Assembly: GCA_963920575.1 (NCBI GenBank)
Contig: OY986975.1
Span: 15,407,897-15,471,896 of the forward strand
Source: Narthecium ossifragum
Taxonomy: Eukaryota > Streptophyta > Magnoliopsida > Dioscoreales > Nartheciaceae
DNA: 64,000 bases
Direction of reading: 5' to 3'
Shown here: piece by piece, positions 25,992 through 37,627 of the stretch
How the letters are laid out: each line of letters opens with the position of its first letter
How positions within the stretch are numbered: position 1 is the stretch's first letter
Notes under the pieces: model-generated
Told to the model about the DNA's origin: nothing
The model's input: only the letters and a program-made list of their open reading frames with translations
Database searches by the model: none
Position numbers and translations under genes: made by a program

Positions 25992-26427
25992 GTCAAATAA
26001 TAAATTCTTATTCTAGGCTCGACTCATTAGACCTTGAATTTTTCTGTTCATAAAGAATTCCATCAGTCATAAAAATCACAATTTCGTGGCGTTGCAGCAA
26101 TGCAATTCAAAGGAAAAGACTATAAATCCACGCAATCATATCTCCCTAGGAGACTATGTCACATGCAAAGCATGAAAAAAAAAAAAGAGTACAGTAACTT
26201 AGAAATATAAGATACTAGTAAATACCCGTGTCGTAAATTATAATTTTTTTGTGATTTATAAGTTGGTTAATGTCTGAGCAATTGTTCGAAAGTGAAGATT
26301 TACAATATCCATTTATCTAGAGGCGTAGATCTTTTTATTCGAAAATTACGAAACCAAATAGTGTCTTAACCTTGGATCTTTACTCGAATAATGCCAAAAA
26401 AAATAGCTCTGGGTTTTGTATTGACTC
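25741..26427. repeat. Dispersed-repeat sequence with GAGCTCGAGC words and an AT microsatellite
   Basis: Between 25748 and 25935 the words GAGCTCGAGC, CGAGCTGAGC and GAGCCGAGC recur, a pattern common in plant nonautonomous transposons. A (TG)n(TA)n microsatellite fills 25950-25987. A CTAGT near 26216 next to CCCGTG could be a decayed Helitron end. No gene seen. Confidence 0.4.
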
Positions 26428-26627
26428 NNNNNNNNNNNNNNNNNNNNNNNNNNNNNNNNNNNNNNNNNNNNNNNNNNNNNNNNNNNNNNNNNNNNNNNNN
26501 NNNNNNNNNNNNNNNNNNNNNNNNNNNNNNNNNNNNNNNNNNNNNNNNNNNNNNNNNNNNNNNNNNNNNNNNNNNNNNNNNNNNNNNNNNNNNNNNNNNN
26601 NNNNNNNNNNNNNNNNNNNNNNNNNNN
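26428..26627. other. Assembly gap (200 N)
   Basis: Exactly 200 N, the same length as the second gap, so probably a placeholder and not a measured distance. It cuts the 5' part of the chromovirus-like element. Confidence 0.99.
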
Positions 26628-28376
26628 TCGGACATTATGCTCGATGTTCAGTGGCTACGAAGCCTTGAGCCCATGCTTTGCGACTGGGAGAAATACTCCA
26701 TGCAGTTCGAGGTGCAAGGTCATCGCCACATTCTTCACGCTGACTCACGCGGTCCGACTTTGTCTAGGACTCTCCAGTCAATCCAGCGGTTGCTTGGGCA
26801 GGGGTCCCACACCTTCCTCTACACGGTGATCCAAATTCTTGGCGAGCCTCCTCCACATGACCTATGTTCCCCTCTTCTAGTGCTGCTTGCGGAGTTCGTG
26901 GACCTCTTCAAGGACCCAGCAGACTGCCACCTCCATGCTCTCATGACCACTTGATCGAGATAGTATCAGGCGCGAGACCAGCCAATGTGCGGACCTATCG
27001 GTACCCCCACGTTCAGAAAACTGAGATCGAGCGTAGTGCAAGAGATGCTGAGCAACGACATCATCAAGCCATGTTCGAGCCCATTCCCTTCGTCGGTGCT
27101 ACTAGTCAAGAAGAAAGACAGCACTTGGAGATTGTGTGTTGATTATCGGGCCCTGAATGACATCATCGTCAAGGACTGCTACCCCATAGCAGTCATTGAC
27201 GAGTTGCTCAATGAGCTCCATGGTGCCTCCTGCTTCACCAAACTGGATCTTAAGTATGGGTACCACCATATTCGTGTAGCAGCGACGGATGTCCTGAAGA
27301 TGGCGTTCCGCACTCATGATGGCCATTTACGAGTTTCTCGTGATGCCCTTCGGCCTCACCAATGCCCCAACAACCTTCCAAGCGTTAATGAATGATATCT
27401 TCAGGTCGGCTTTGTGCAAATTCATTCTTGTGTTTTTTGACGATATTTTGATTTACATCAAACAATGGGAGGATAACATGAGGCATATGCGTTGGGTGTT
27501 TGAGATGCTACAACATCATAAGTTGGTGGCCAATCACAAAAGGTGTCTTTGGAAAAGGTGAGGTCGACTACTTGGGCCGCGTTATCTCCTCCAATGGTGT
27601 AGCTACTGACCTCTAGAAGATAAAGAGCATGGTGGAGTGGCCTTAGCCCCGAATTATTCAAGCTCTGCGAGGATTCCTTGGCCTAACTGGCTATTACTGA
27701 CGATTTGTGCGCCATTACGGGACAATTGCTCGACCCCTTACACAGTTTCTCCAAAAGAATGGATTCCAGTAGACTCTTGCGTCGACGGCGACATTCGATG
27801 CACTGAAGATGTGACATCTGCCAACGCCAAAAGTATGAGGCCCTTAAGCCGGCAGGCCTGCTTCAGCTGTTGCCCATTCCTGATCAGACTTGGGAGGACA
27901 TCGCCATGGACTTCATTGAAGGGCTGCCGGTGTTTGCTGGGTACTCAGTCATCCTGGTGGTCGTAGATAGACTCTCTAAGTACGACCATTTTTTGCCTAT
28001 TAAACATCCTTATTCGGCCAAAGGTGTCGCTGAGCTCTTCATCAAGGAGGTGGTACATCTAAATGGGTTACCTCGTACCATTAACTCAGATAGGGATTTG
28101 ATCTTCATCAGTAAATTCTACCAGGAATTCTTTCGATTGCAAGGCACCAACCTCCAGACCAGCACCACCTACCACCCTCAAACGGATGGGCAGACTGAGG
28201 TCCTGAATTACTGCTTGGAGACTTACTTGCGCTGCTTCGCAAGCCAGCGGCAAAAGCAATGGGTTAGATAGCTTCCATGAGTGGAGTATTGGTACAACAA
28301 GTCGTTCCAGTCGGCTATTTCCATGATTCCATTTGAAGCTATTTATGGGTGGCCCCCTCCCACCATCCATCTGACC
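26628..28376 (+). pseudogene. Chromovirus-type Ty3/gypsy pol remnant: RT and integrase
   Basis: Starts at the gap in a protease-to-RT linker. RT shows WRLCVDYRALND (about 27125), a frameshift near 27330, then YEFLVMPFGLTNAPTTFQ and the active site VFFDDILIY (about 27430). After FLQKNGF and TATFDALK the sequence jumps directly to an integrase zinc-finger half, [16 protein letters not shown] (about 27810), and the DDE core [10 protein letters not shown]...VVDRLSKY...[12 protein letters not shown]. Most of RNase H is therefore deleted. Several stops are present. The integrase reading frame is cut at 28377 by an LTR and resumes at 30823. Confidence 0.85.
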
Positions 28377-28701
28377 TGTGAGGGCCCGTCCCTCTGACCT
28401 GGCTCGACCGCGTGGGTCGAGGGCCATTTTTCTGTTGATTTGTTTCCGCGTCGGGTACGATCGGGCGATCGTATGGCAATTTCGACCCCAGGGGCATTTT
28501 GGTAAATCTGCTCCCTGGTGGTCAGTTTCACACCCGTGTTTCACACACGACCTTGAATTGATGTATGTGTTTGATTAGAACCTTAAGGGCGTGTCCGATC
28601 GGAAGATCGGAGCTCGATCGGGAAAGATCGAATCGGACGGCTGAGATCGATCCTAATCTCTATATAAGGCATGTCCCTTTCTCTTTCTTTCTCCTCTCCT
28701 A

Positions 28702-28742
<41 letters not shown>

Positions 28743-30822
28743 CGGCTGTGCTAGGGCTTCGGAGTGCAGCTTGCGAGAAGCGGATTTCGACGATCGGAGT
28801 TGAGGGATCAGTGGAGGAGCTGCCCTACTTGCACAAGTAGGTGTTTCTACCTCGATCTTATGATCGGGTTCTCCTAGGATAGGTTTTATGTGCTTTCGCT
28901 GTAGGAATACATGTTATAATGTTGTGTAGCTTTTAACATATGTGTTGTGACTGGTTTCAAGTATTCCTACCTTGCGATTTCCGTATTTTAACGGCTTGTA
29001 TCCGTATTATCGCCGTTTTGTCGGTTTTCGGCCATTGAGACCTAGGTTTGAGATTTAACCATCAAAATCATGTTTTAATCATATCATTAGCTTTCCCATC
29101 ATCTTTTACACATGCTTGCAAAGTTTCATCAAATTCCAACTTGATTTGATCATTCAAATCCAAGAAACTGGATTTCCGGCACTGTTCTGATGAACTGTGC
29201 AGTAGGCTCGACGGTTGATCGATGGATCGACCGTCAAGTATTGCTACTCTTCTTTTGAGCCTGACGGTCGACCGTCGGATCGACCGTCGCATCGTCCGTC
29301 AGGATCTGTCGCGTTTTTGGTTTCCCACGGTCGATGCACCGATCGACCGCGGGCTCCCTCCCCTTTTCATTCCGCCTCACGGTCGACCGTCAGATCGACC
29401 GTCGCATCGTCCGTGAGGCTCTGTCCCGTTTTGGACTTCCCAGGGTCGATGCACCGATCGACCGTGGTCCTTGTGCCTTTCCTTCGTTTGGCCCCACGGT
29501 CGACTGTTGGATCGACCGTGGCATCGACCGTGGTCTCACGGTTGACCGTCGAAGTGACCGTGAGCCCTTAAGCACTGTTTCTTGGCCTTTCTTAAATGGA
29601 TTTCGTTTGTGATAAGTACTTAAGCATGTTGGGATGCATGCACGTTGTTTTCATGGGGTTTTCAAGGGATTTCTATTGAAATGGAGGATTGAATTGCGTG
29701 CTTATCCCCTTTGGGTGTATTGTGGTTTTAAGTGCATTTAATACTTGGTTTGATAAGTAGTTAAATGTTTATTTGGTTACCTAACCATTAGCTAGCTATG
29801 AGTGCTAGCTAATGAGGAATTGTGGAACCTTAGCCTCTTGCCGGCGAGTGCCGAGGGCTATTGTATATCTGTTGAACCTATAACTGATGATGTGGCATAT
29901 AGAGACATCTAGGGTAGATGTTTGTATAGGTTCATGCATTGTATGCATTAGAGGCATATGAGGTTAGGCGGGCGATGGGTTGATCACCGATATGAGGCTC
30001 TCGGGTAGTTCGGATCTAGCTTCAGAACCGTGGTTGGGTAGTGAGGATTAGGGCGTGATTATAATTGAATCTTATGTTATCGAGGATGTGATATAGTTGA
30101 CTCTGATCAATGTTTTGAGGTTTAGAGGTCGTGTTGTCTTCCCAAGGCTAAGTACTAAGGATGGTTGTCGATGTGTTCCCGACGTGGTTCCCCAAGGCAT
30201 GGTATTCCTGCTTGGGTAAGGGTGATCCTGCATGTTACTGTTCCTTGGCCTCCTGGTAACCTGTTCAGGAGAGAGGTTTCATGACAGGAGCCCTTGGGAC
30301 ATCCATAGGGTTATGGGACCCGTGGTATCCGTTAGATTTGAGCGGGGAGACAACACTGTTGTTGTTTTCCTCCTTTCTGTGTGCCGTAGAGTAGAACCCT
30401 ACTGAGCTTATCGCTCACTTCTACCCGGGCTGCGTTTGCAGGTGCAGGCACCAGTTCTTCTTCAGTAGAGCTGGTGGGATCTGCGTTTAGTGTTGCGAGT
30501 ACTTCCAGAGGCGCTTGAAGTTGTTGGAGGACGACTGATGTACCTTTTTGATAGTTTGTATATTATAAACATCTTTCGAGAAATTTTGGATCATTGTGTA
30601 AAAATCTTTCCCTTGGAGGAGTTTGATAAAGAATATTTGTATCTAATGTTGAATAGTACAACTTGATGTATATATATGAATTGATTTTCTGTTTCGCCTC
30701 TGGAATATAAATTGTTTAAATTTATCTCTCTTTTTCGCTTTGTATTGCGCCAATTGGAGATGAATAGTGATAGGAACCCTCACGTCTCGTCCTGGATGGG
30801 TTTTCTGGGTCGAGCTGTGACA
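28377..30822 (+). repeat. 2.45-kb LTR-like unit, copy 1, inside chromovirus integrase
   Basis: Starts TGTGAGG and ends TGTGACA. A TATA box (CTATATAAGG) lies near 28660, followed by a (TC)n run at 28704-28738, then a palindrome array, then a long noncoding 3' part. Copy 2 (31221-33675) is similar end to end. No internal pol of its own, so it behaves as a solo LTR. The flanking pentamers (TGACC left, CTACT right) do not match, so a clean target duplication is not seen. Confidence 0.75.
29211..29564. repeat. GGTCGACC palindrome array, copy-1 LTR
   Basis: Repeated ACGGTCGACCGT (a perfect 12-bp palindrome), GATCGACCGTC and CATCG(T/A)CCGTGAGG words, spaced by short unique stretches. Several blocks begin CTCACGG and end CCGTGAG, so each block is an inverted repeat. 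No spacer pattern of a CRISPR. Confidence 0.85.
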
Positions 30823-31220
30823 CTACTAGTGTTGCGTTACTTGACCAAGACCTTCGCAGCAAGGATGACATCCTCAGGTTGCTCAAGGATAGGTTGGTTC
30901 TGGCGTGCAATCGTATGAAAGGGTAGCCAGACAAGCGTCGATGAGAGTTGGAGTTCTCTGTGGGCGATTGGGTCTATCTCAAGCTGCGTCCTTATCAGCA
31001 AATGTCTCTCGAACACGAGGCAATCAGAAACTAGCAGCTCACTATTATGGGCCTTTCAGGGTGTTGCGCCCCGGCCCAGAAAAGATAGGTCCTCACACAG
31101 GTGCTTGAATGGATCGGCCCTGTAGTTACAAGATGGAGTTACCTCCGACGTCAAAGTTCCACCCGATCTTTCATGTCTCTTAGCTTAGGAAACAACTAGG
31201 TGACAGATGACCAGGGGCGC
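30823..31220 (+). pseudogene. Chromovirus integrase C-terminal segment between two LTR-like units
   Basis: Reads SVALLDQDLRSKDDILRLLK, FSVGDWVYLKLRPYQ and the linker PPTSKFHPIFHVS with frameshifts and stops, as expected for the GPY/F-type end of a chromovirus integrase. It continues the reading broken at 28377 and is itself broken at 31221. Confidence 0.8.
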
Positions 31221-33675
31221 TGTGAGGACCCGTTCCTCTAACCTGGCTCGACCGCGTAGGTCGAGGGTTGTACCGTGTTGGTTTGGTTTTGTGTCGGGTG
31301 CGATCAGGTTGATCGTGTTGCTCTTGTGACTCCATGGGAAATTTGGTAAATTACGCATGGTGGTCGATTTCACACCCGCCTAACGCACACACAGCCTTAG
31401 ATTGATGTATGTGAATGATTAGGACCTTAAGGGTGCCTCCGATCGGAAGATCAGAGCTCGATCGGGAAAGATCGAATCGGACGGCCGAGATCAGATCCTG
31501 ATCTCTATAAATACCCTTACTTTCTCTCTCTCTCTCTCCTTTCTCTTTCTTTTTCCTCTCCAGTCGTTGTATCTCCATCTCTCTCTCTCTCTCCTATCGG
31601 CTATGCTAGGGCTTCGGACCTTGATCTTCGAGGAGTGGATCTCGGCGATCGAGCTTGGGGGATATGTGGAGGAGCTGGCCTACTTGATCATGTAGGTGTT
31701 TCTACTCGATCGTGTGGTCGGGTCTACCTAGGATAGGTTTATTGTGCTTTTGATGTATTTGTGCATGGTAGAATGTTGTGTAACTTAATACGTTGGTGTT
31801 ATGGCTTGCTTAGAGTATCCCTACCAGTTGGTTTCGTATTTTATTAGACGATTCTTGTTTTATCGCCGGTTTGTCGGTTTTTGGCCATTGAGACCTAGAT
31901 TTGAGTTTTAACCATCAAAATCTTGTTTTCTTTGTACCAATAACATCCCCACCATTTATTACGTGTGCATGCAAAGTTTCATCAATTTTCCGATAAGCTT
32001 TGATAGATCAAATCCAAGGAATTGGATTTCTGGTACTGTTCTTAGGAATTGTGAACCAGGCCTGACGGTCGACCGTCGGATCGACCGTCAGGTGTTGGCA
32101 TGCATAATTTTGGTCTCATGGTCGACCATCGGATCGACCGTCATATCGATCGTGGCTTCACGGTCGATCGTCAGATCGACCGTCACATTAACCGTGAGGC
32201 TTTGTCTCGTTTTGGGTCTCCCAGGGTCGATGTTCCGATCGACCGTGGATCCTTACCTTTTTCCCACCTGGCCTCACGGTCGACCGTCAGATTGACCGTC
32301 GCATTGACCGTGAGGCTCTGTCTCGTTTTTGGCTTCCCAGGGTTGATGCCTCGATCGACCGCGACCCTTAGGTGTTTCCCACTTTTTGGTCTCACGGTCG
32401 ACCGTCGCATCTACCGTGAGCCCCTGAACGGTGTTTTCTGGCTTCCTTTGATTGGTCTTTCGTTCATGATAGATGCCCAATCATGTTAGGAAGCATGCAC
32501 ACTATTACCCTCTTTGGCGAATCTTTAGTTCTTCTTGCATTTAAATACCTAGTTGGATGGTAAACTAAAATGCTTCTTGTTTACTTAGCCATTAGCTAGC
32601 TATGAGTGCTAGCTTACGTTGTATTGTGGAACCTTAGCCCGTTGCCAGCGTGTGCCGAGGGCTATTGTATAACTGTTGAACTTATAATTGTTGTTGTGGC
32701 TTATAGAGACATCTAGGTTAGATGCTTGCATAGGTTCAAGCACTGTATGCATTAGAGGCATATCAGGTTAGGCGGGGGCGATGGGTGGATCGCCGATCCG
32801 AGGCTCTCGGGTAGCTCGGATTTAGCCCTAGGACCATGGCTGGGTAGCAAGGTTTAGGGCAGGATTGTCTCATTGGAATCTTCTTGTTATCGAGGATATA
32901 ATGTAGTTGGCTATAATCATATTGTTATTGAGGTTTAGAGGTCGTGTTGTCTCCCCAATGCCAAGTGCTGAGGATGGATGTCGATGCGTTCCCGACGTGG
33001 GTCCCCAAGGCATAAGAATCCTGCTTGGATAAGGGTGATCCTGCATGTTACTGTTCCGTGGCCTCCTGATAACATGTTCAGGAGAGAGGTTTCATGACAG
33101 GAGCCCTTGGGACATCGATAAGAGTTATGGGCCCCCGTGACATTTCTTAGACTTGAGCGGAGAGGCATCATAGTTGTTGTTTTCCTCCCTTCAGTGTGCT
33201 ATAGAGTATAACCCTATTGAGCTTGTCGCTCACTCCTATCCGGGCTGCGTTTTGCAGGTGCAGGCGCCAGTTCTTCTTCAGTAGAGCTGACTGGATCAGC
33301 TTTTGGCGGCGCGACGACTTCCAGAGTTGCTTGAGGTTACTGTAGACGATCAGTTGTACTTTTGATAGATTATGTATATTATAAACATTCTTCGAGGATT
33401 TTTGGGTTAAATGTATAATCTTTCCCCTTGGAGGCGTTCTTGATAAGAATTTGTACCGGATGTTTAAATAGTACAACTTAATGTTATTTTAAATTGAATC
33501 ATGTTTCTACTAGTCATGGGTGGTTGGATATTTTAAATTACAGCTTTATCTTTGGAAGTCAAATAGTATTGAATTATCTCTGTTTTCCGCAAATGTATAG
33601 CGTCAGATTGCAGTGAATAGTAATAGGAACCCTCACGCCTCGGCCTGGATGGGTTTTCTGGATTGGGATATGGCA
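31221..33675 (+). repeat. 2.45-kb LTR-like unit, copy 2
   Basis: TGTGAGG start and TATGGCA end, aligning with copy 1 throughout: TATA box (CTATAAATA near 31503), CT-rich run, palindrome array, and the shared tail ending CTGGATGGGTTTTCTGG. Flanks (GGCGC and TGTGG) do not form a target duplication. It separates the integrase C terminus from the chromodomain-like tail. Confidence 0.75.
32063..32420. repeat. GGTCGACC palindrome array, copy-2 LTR
   Basis: Same word set and block order as the array at 29211-29564, with substitutions, mostly C-to-T type (GGTCGATC, GGTTGATG). Confidence 0.85.
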
Positions 33676-34139
33676 TGTGGGCTTTTCCTCAAATTCCGTA
33701 CTTTACAAAAGACAGTGGTGCAATCATTAGGCTTAATTTGATTACTGATTTCTAGTGGGTTTGGCGTGGGTGGCGTTCGGTCCAGGAAGCTCGGTGCAAT
33801 GGACAAGTTTGCTGGCGAAAGATGCTACATGGGAGAAGTATGATCGCTTGCGCTAGTAGTTTTCATAAACCTTGAGGACAAGGTTTGTCTCGAAGGGGTG
33901 GGGGAATTTTAGGATTGAGGGGGGTCAGGCTTCTAAGGTGCTGCACACTTACAACAGGAGGCGTGCGGCGTGCTCGATTGCAACGTGAAGAACAAGTGCA
34001 GGAAATTACGACAGATCCATCGACTGTAGCAATAGAGGGGGTCAGCGGCAGAAATGGAAGGCTCCAGCTGCACCTAGCAACAATAATAAGGAAGGAGATC
34101 GTAGCAGGAATAGAGGAAGGAGATCATCGTAATTACTGA
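33676..34139 (+). pseudogene. Chromodomain-like pol tail of the chromovirus remnant
   Basis: A degraded reading of VQWTSLLAKDATWEKYDRL near 33795-33855 resembles the conserved W-x-E end of plant chromoviral pol. It is followed by an EDK/GG-rich tail typical of these elements. Stops and frameshifts are present. It completes the element interrupted by the two LTR-like units. Confidence 0.6.
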
Positions 34140-35945
34140 AGTAGCTGCTGTTAATTTATCTTTGTGTTAGAACATAAATCATGCATATTATGTCGTTGAT
34201 CGGTGAAGGAAAAAAAGGTCAAAATAGCCTAACATTAGGAATCAGGAGATTGTGGTTTAGTCCAACTCCTTCAAACTACGTTCGAACAAAGGTGTCGAAG
34301 CTGTTGAGATTGGATGAGGAAAGAAATAAAATAGATAAAATAGAGGGAAATTAAAGATGATGAACTATGGTAAATCTACTTCTATGAGTGATATATCTAC
34401 TACTAAAAATGAAATTATGATAGTACTACTCCTACAAATGAAGAACTAGTTGCAGGAATTTAAAAGGAATAAAAGCTTCATTGCTGAATTTAAAAGAAAT
34501 AAAAACTTCATTGCTGAATTTAAAAGGTTACATTGTAAATAGAGCTAAGTCTATTGATACATGCTAAGATAGATGAAGTGGCTTTTGCTCTTGATTTCGG
34601 CAGAGATTTTTCTTCATCTTCTTGGCCTTTTATAGAGCTTCTGGTAACCACCTTGAAATCACATGAACCACCTACTGCAACTGTCAGAACTGAATTTGAA
34701 ACCGTCAGAAATGCATAACTGGGCGATATCTTCAACTATTTACGAAACTGTCATCAGATAAAGCTTCTTGTCTTCCACTGTAATTTGGTCGATGATAACC
34801 TTGGAATTGGATAAAACTCTGAACATGAAAGTTATAGGTCTTCAAATTCTCTTTTCATCGGTCTAAAAACCAACTCGTTTTGACATTGTATGAGAAAGTT
34901 ATGATAAAAATAGTTAAACCATGTTGACGACTTATTAAAATAATCAGTCAAAATATGACCGATGGGTTTTTGGCCGATGGAGAAATGGGACATCGGCCAT
35001 ATTTTGGACGATGACATTTAGATTATCGGCCATTATTTACTATTTTACCACTGGGCACTTCAACTGCCAGTTTGACATAGTAAACGATGGAATCTGAAGA
35101 TCTCGTCGACATGAAAGTTGTAGATCTTTTCATCCTCTTTCCAATGGTTCTAGGATCGCCCAATTTGGATACTTGATGTAAAAGATATGGCCAAAATACT
35201 TCAGTTATATCAAAACTAAAGTATTTATTGACTGATTGGCAATATTTACGAAATTACCATTGATTGCCTAAATGACTTTAGGACATGGTTATATTTATGA
35301 CTAACACTTTGTATTAGAAAGTTTAATTGGTAGATCGGTTATTGCTTTGTGTTAGGAAGATTAAGGTCTGAATTCCATATTAGTAGTATGGTTGTTTTGG
35401 CATCTTTAGGAGTGGTATTATCTTTATAAGGAACTGATGTAATCATTTTACATGTAGAGAATGAATTACATCATTCTCTAATCTTCCTTTTCTGCGTAAC
35501 TCCTCACTTCTATTTTCTCTTATCTTCTCTCTACCTCTTATTTCATAATTCCAGTAGCTTCAGCAGCTTGATAGGACCTGTAGGTGTAGCAGAATCCTAT
35601 CAAAATAGAAACATCTATAAACAGCTTCGTCTTTTGACACGGTTTAGATGTGGTCCCCACCGGTCCAGGATTAGTTTGCAAACGGGATTTTTTTCGATCC
35701 AAAAAAGTGCTTTTGGGCAATTTGAGACCCTTAGTAGTATGAACACACTTGTATTCGGTTCAAAAAGAATGTGTTTTGACCGCGTAAACACACGCCAATC
35801 CAATCGCATATGAAAACACGTTATTCTCTTTTGACTTTCTCTATAAGTCAAAAGTGTTTAATTAAATTCAAGGACAAAAATACTTTTGTTTATAACTTTG
35901 ATTTTGGCATCGGTTTAGTCCGAATTCATGTGAACAACAATGATA
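34140..35945. other. AT-rich, LTR-like noncoding sequence
   Basis: No gene. Two diverged halves around 34800-34920 and 35085-35215 share the order ACATGAAAGTT, TAGGTCTTC/TAGATCTTT and a GG-TCTA segment, suggesting an old internal duplication. The words GGCCGATGG, ATCGGCC and GGACGATGA at 34960-35035 recall the Tat element. A TATA-like run lies near 35430. Confidence 0.4.
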
Positions 35946-36202
35946 TCATCCTTATATAGCAGGATGGTTATAAGTTAATCATACTGTTGTCTAAGGGTGT
36001 ACAACGGGTTGGGTAACTCGTTTCGACCCGAAAAATTAACTCGACCCGAATCTTAACGGGCGGGTCAGAAGGTAGTCGTAAACGGGTCGGGTCTGACCCA
36101 ACCCGTTATAATAATACCGGGTCGGGTAATGGGTGTTTATGCTTTTGCTTAACGGGTAACCCGTTTTACCTGTTTAGAATAAAGACTATTTACAAATTAC
36201 AA

Positions 36203-36239
<37 letters not shown>

Positions 36240-36955
36240 CTAATTAATTTCCAAGTTAATTAGAACTTGGAACTTACATTGGAAACTTGAAATTACATTG
36301 TTTTTTGGAATTATTGATAATTTGTACCTTTGGTTGTGATGTAGAGATAGATGGTCCACTAAGCTCCTAACCAAGTTCTGATAGTCGTCCATCTTTTACA
36401 ACCACCCCAGGGCCTTCATCCTCAAATCAACTCGGAAAAACTCAATTATAATTTAATCATTTGTTATGTTATTTTTGGTTGATTTTTGGATTAATAGATT
36501 GTACTTTAAAACTTTATATTTCTTTATGTGGCACAACTTAGATTTACGTGCTTATGTTGTTTGAATTTTTGATTAATAGATTGTAATTTAAAGCTTTATA
36601 TTTATTCATGTGGTACTAATAACGGGTTAATGGGTTACATGTACCTGTTTACCTGTTAACATGTTGACCCGTTAACCTGTTAACATGTTGATAAATTAAC
36701 AGGTTAACGGGCGGGTCATAAGGCCCTCAAAAATTAACCGGTCGGGTCCGACCCGACCCGTTAACCTGTTGACCCGACCCGTTGTACACCCCTACTGTTG
36801 TCCTATATGACATAAGGATGTCTTAGGTGGAGCCTACGTGGCAGAATAATCCTAGGTTGAGGGGGTTTAGTGGGAAAAGGGTTATTAGGTGGTTATTGGG
36901 GTGAGATGGGATGATTATTGGGTGGTTACTCTGTCAAGTGACAGGGGACTGCTAA
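35946..36955 (+). mobile_element. Mini-Helitron copy 1, split by an hAT element
   Basis: Without the hAT insert it is about 199 bp. It starts TCATCCTTATATAG, has a terminal hairpin CTGTCAAGTGACAG, and ends CTAA followed by T. TC start, hairpin, CTRR end and insertion between A and T are the Helitron hallmarks. The middle (TTAGGTGGAGCCTA, GTTTAGTGGGA) matches copies 2 and 3. Noncoding, so nonautonomous. Confidence 0.75.
35992..36794. mobile_element. Nonautonomous hAT element with perfect 8-bp target duplication
   Basis: 803 bp with inverted ends TAAGGGTGTACAACGGGT (left) and its near-exact complement at the right, flanked on both sides by CTGTTGTC (35984-35991 and 36795-36802). The subterminal ends are rich in ACCCG/CGGGT words. 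A (TA)n run lies at 36207-36233. No transposase ORF. It lies inside mini-Helitron copy 1. Confidence 0.92.
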
Positions 36956-36959
36956 TATA

Positions 36960-37143
36960 TCATCCTTATATGAGGCTATGATTATAAGTGAAACTTTTGT
37001 TGTGCTACGTGGCGGGACAATGTCTTAGGTGGAGCCTATGTGCCATGATAATCTTAGGTTGACGGGAGTTTAGTGGGAGAGAGTTATTGGGTGATTATTG
37101 AGATAGGATTAGTGATTACCTCGTCATGTGGGGGTCCAACTGG
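36960..37143 (+). mobile_element. Mini-Helitron copy 2
   Basis: 184 bp starting TCATCCTTATATGAG and ending CTGG followed by T, head-to-tail after copy 1 with only four bases between. The terminal hairpin is eroded. Confidence 0.7.
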
Positions 37144-37627
37144 TATATACACGCACACAAAACGCACACACAACAATAAACATTTGGATATAAATTTACA
37201 TCATCCATGATCCCCCCGCGTAAAGCATCCAGAATCACCTACAGTGTATCCCTCACATTGTCTGTCCACCCATCCAACGGTCCCTGTCCTCCTCTCCGTC
37301 CAAGATCGTGCGAAGACAAGCTGGGGTCCACTTATCCAACAGTCGCTATCATTCCACGTGTCCCACCGCCCCGTCCCAAAGATCCAACACACCGCCACTG
37401 TACCAAGGAAAGCAGCGTCCGGAGTCTTGGACGCTGACAGGTGAAGCAACCCATCGTCCTAATCCCTAATCTCCACGCAAACCCCCTTCCTCTCTCTCTC
37501 TCTCTAGCTCGCTCCCCCCCCCCCCCCCACCCCCCTCGCCCCCATTTATTTCACGCGATGGTGGTGTTCTTCCTCTCCTACTCGTCGTCCTCATCACCTC
37601 CTCTCTTCTTAGATACCCTTGAGACAG
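37144..37627 (+). promoter_or_regulatory. Upstream region and leader of LCAT gene 2
   Basis: C-rich sequence with a (CT)n run at 37490-37505 and a long C run at about 37515-37528 just upstream of the conserved leader block CATTTATTT. No confident TATA box. An upstream ATG lies at 37558. Confidence 0.45.

Noticed and set aside
26366..26954. Frames running through N stretches (also at 51320-51700)
   Set aside because: Translation across unknown bases is meaningless.
28704..28738. (TC)n run as a separate feature of interest
   Set aside because: An ordinary microsatellite in the 5' leader part of the LTR-like unit.
29211..29564. CRISPR-like regular repeats
   Set aside because: Units are palindromic, irregularly spaced and inside a plant LTR; no unique spacers or cas genes.
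29215..29612. Frames with repeated RSTV / DRRIDR peptides
   Set aside because: Artefacts of the GGTCGACC array; each frame just reads the palindromic DNA repeat.
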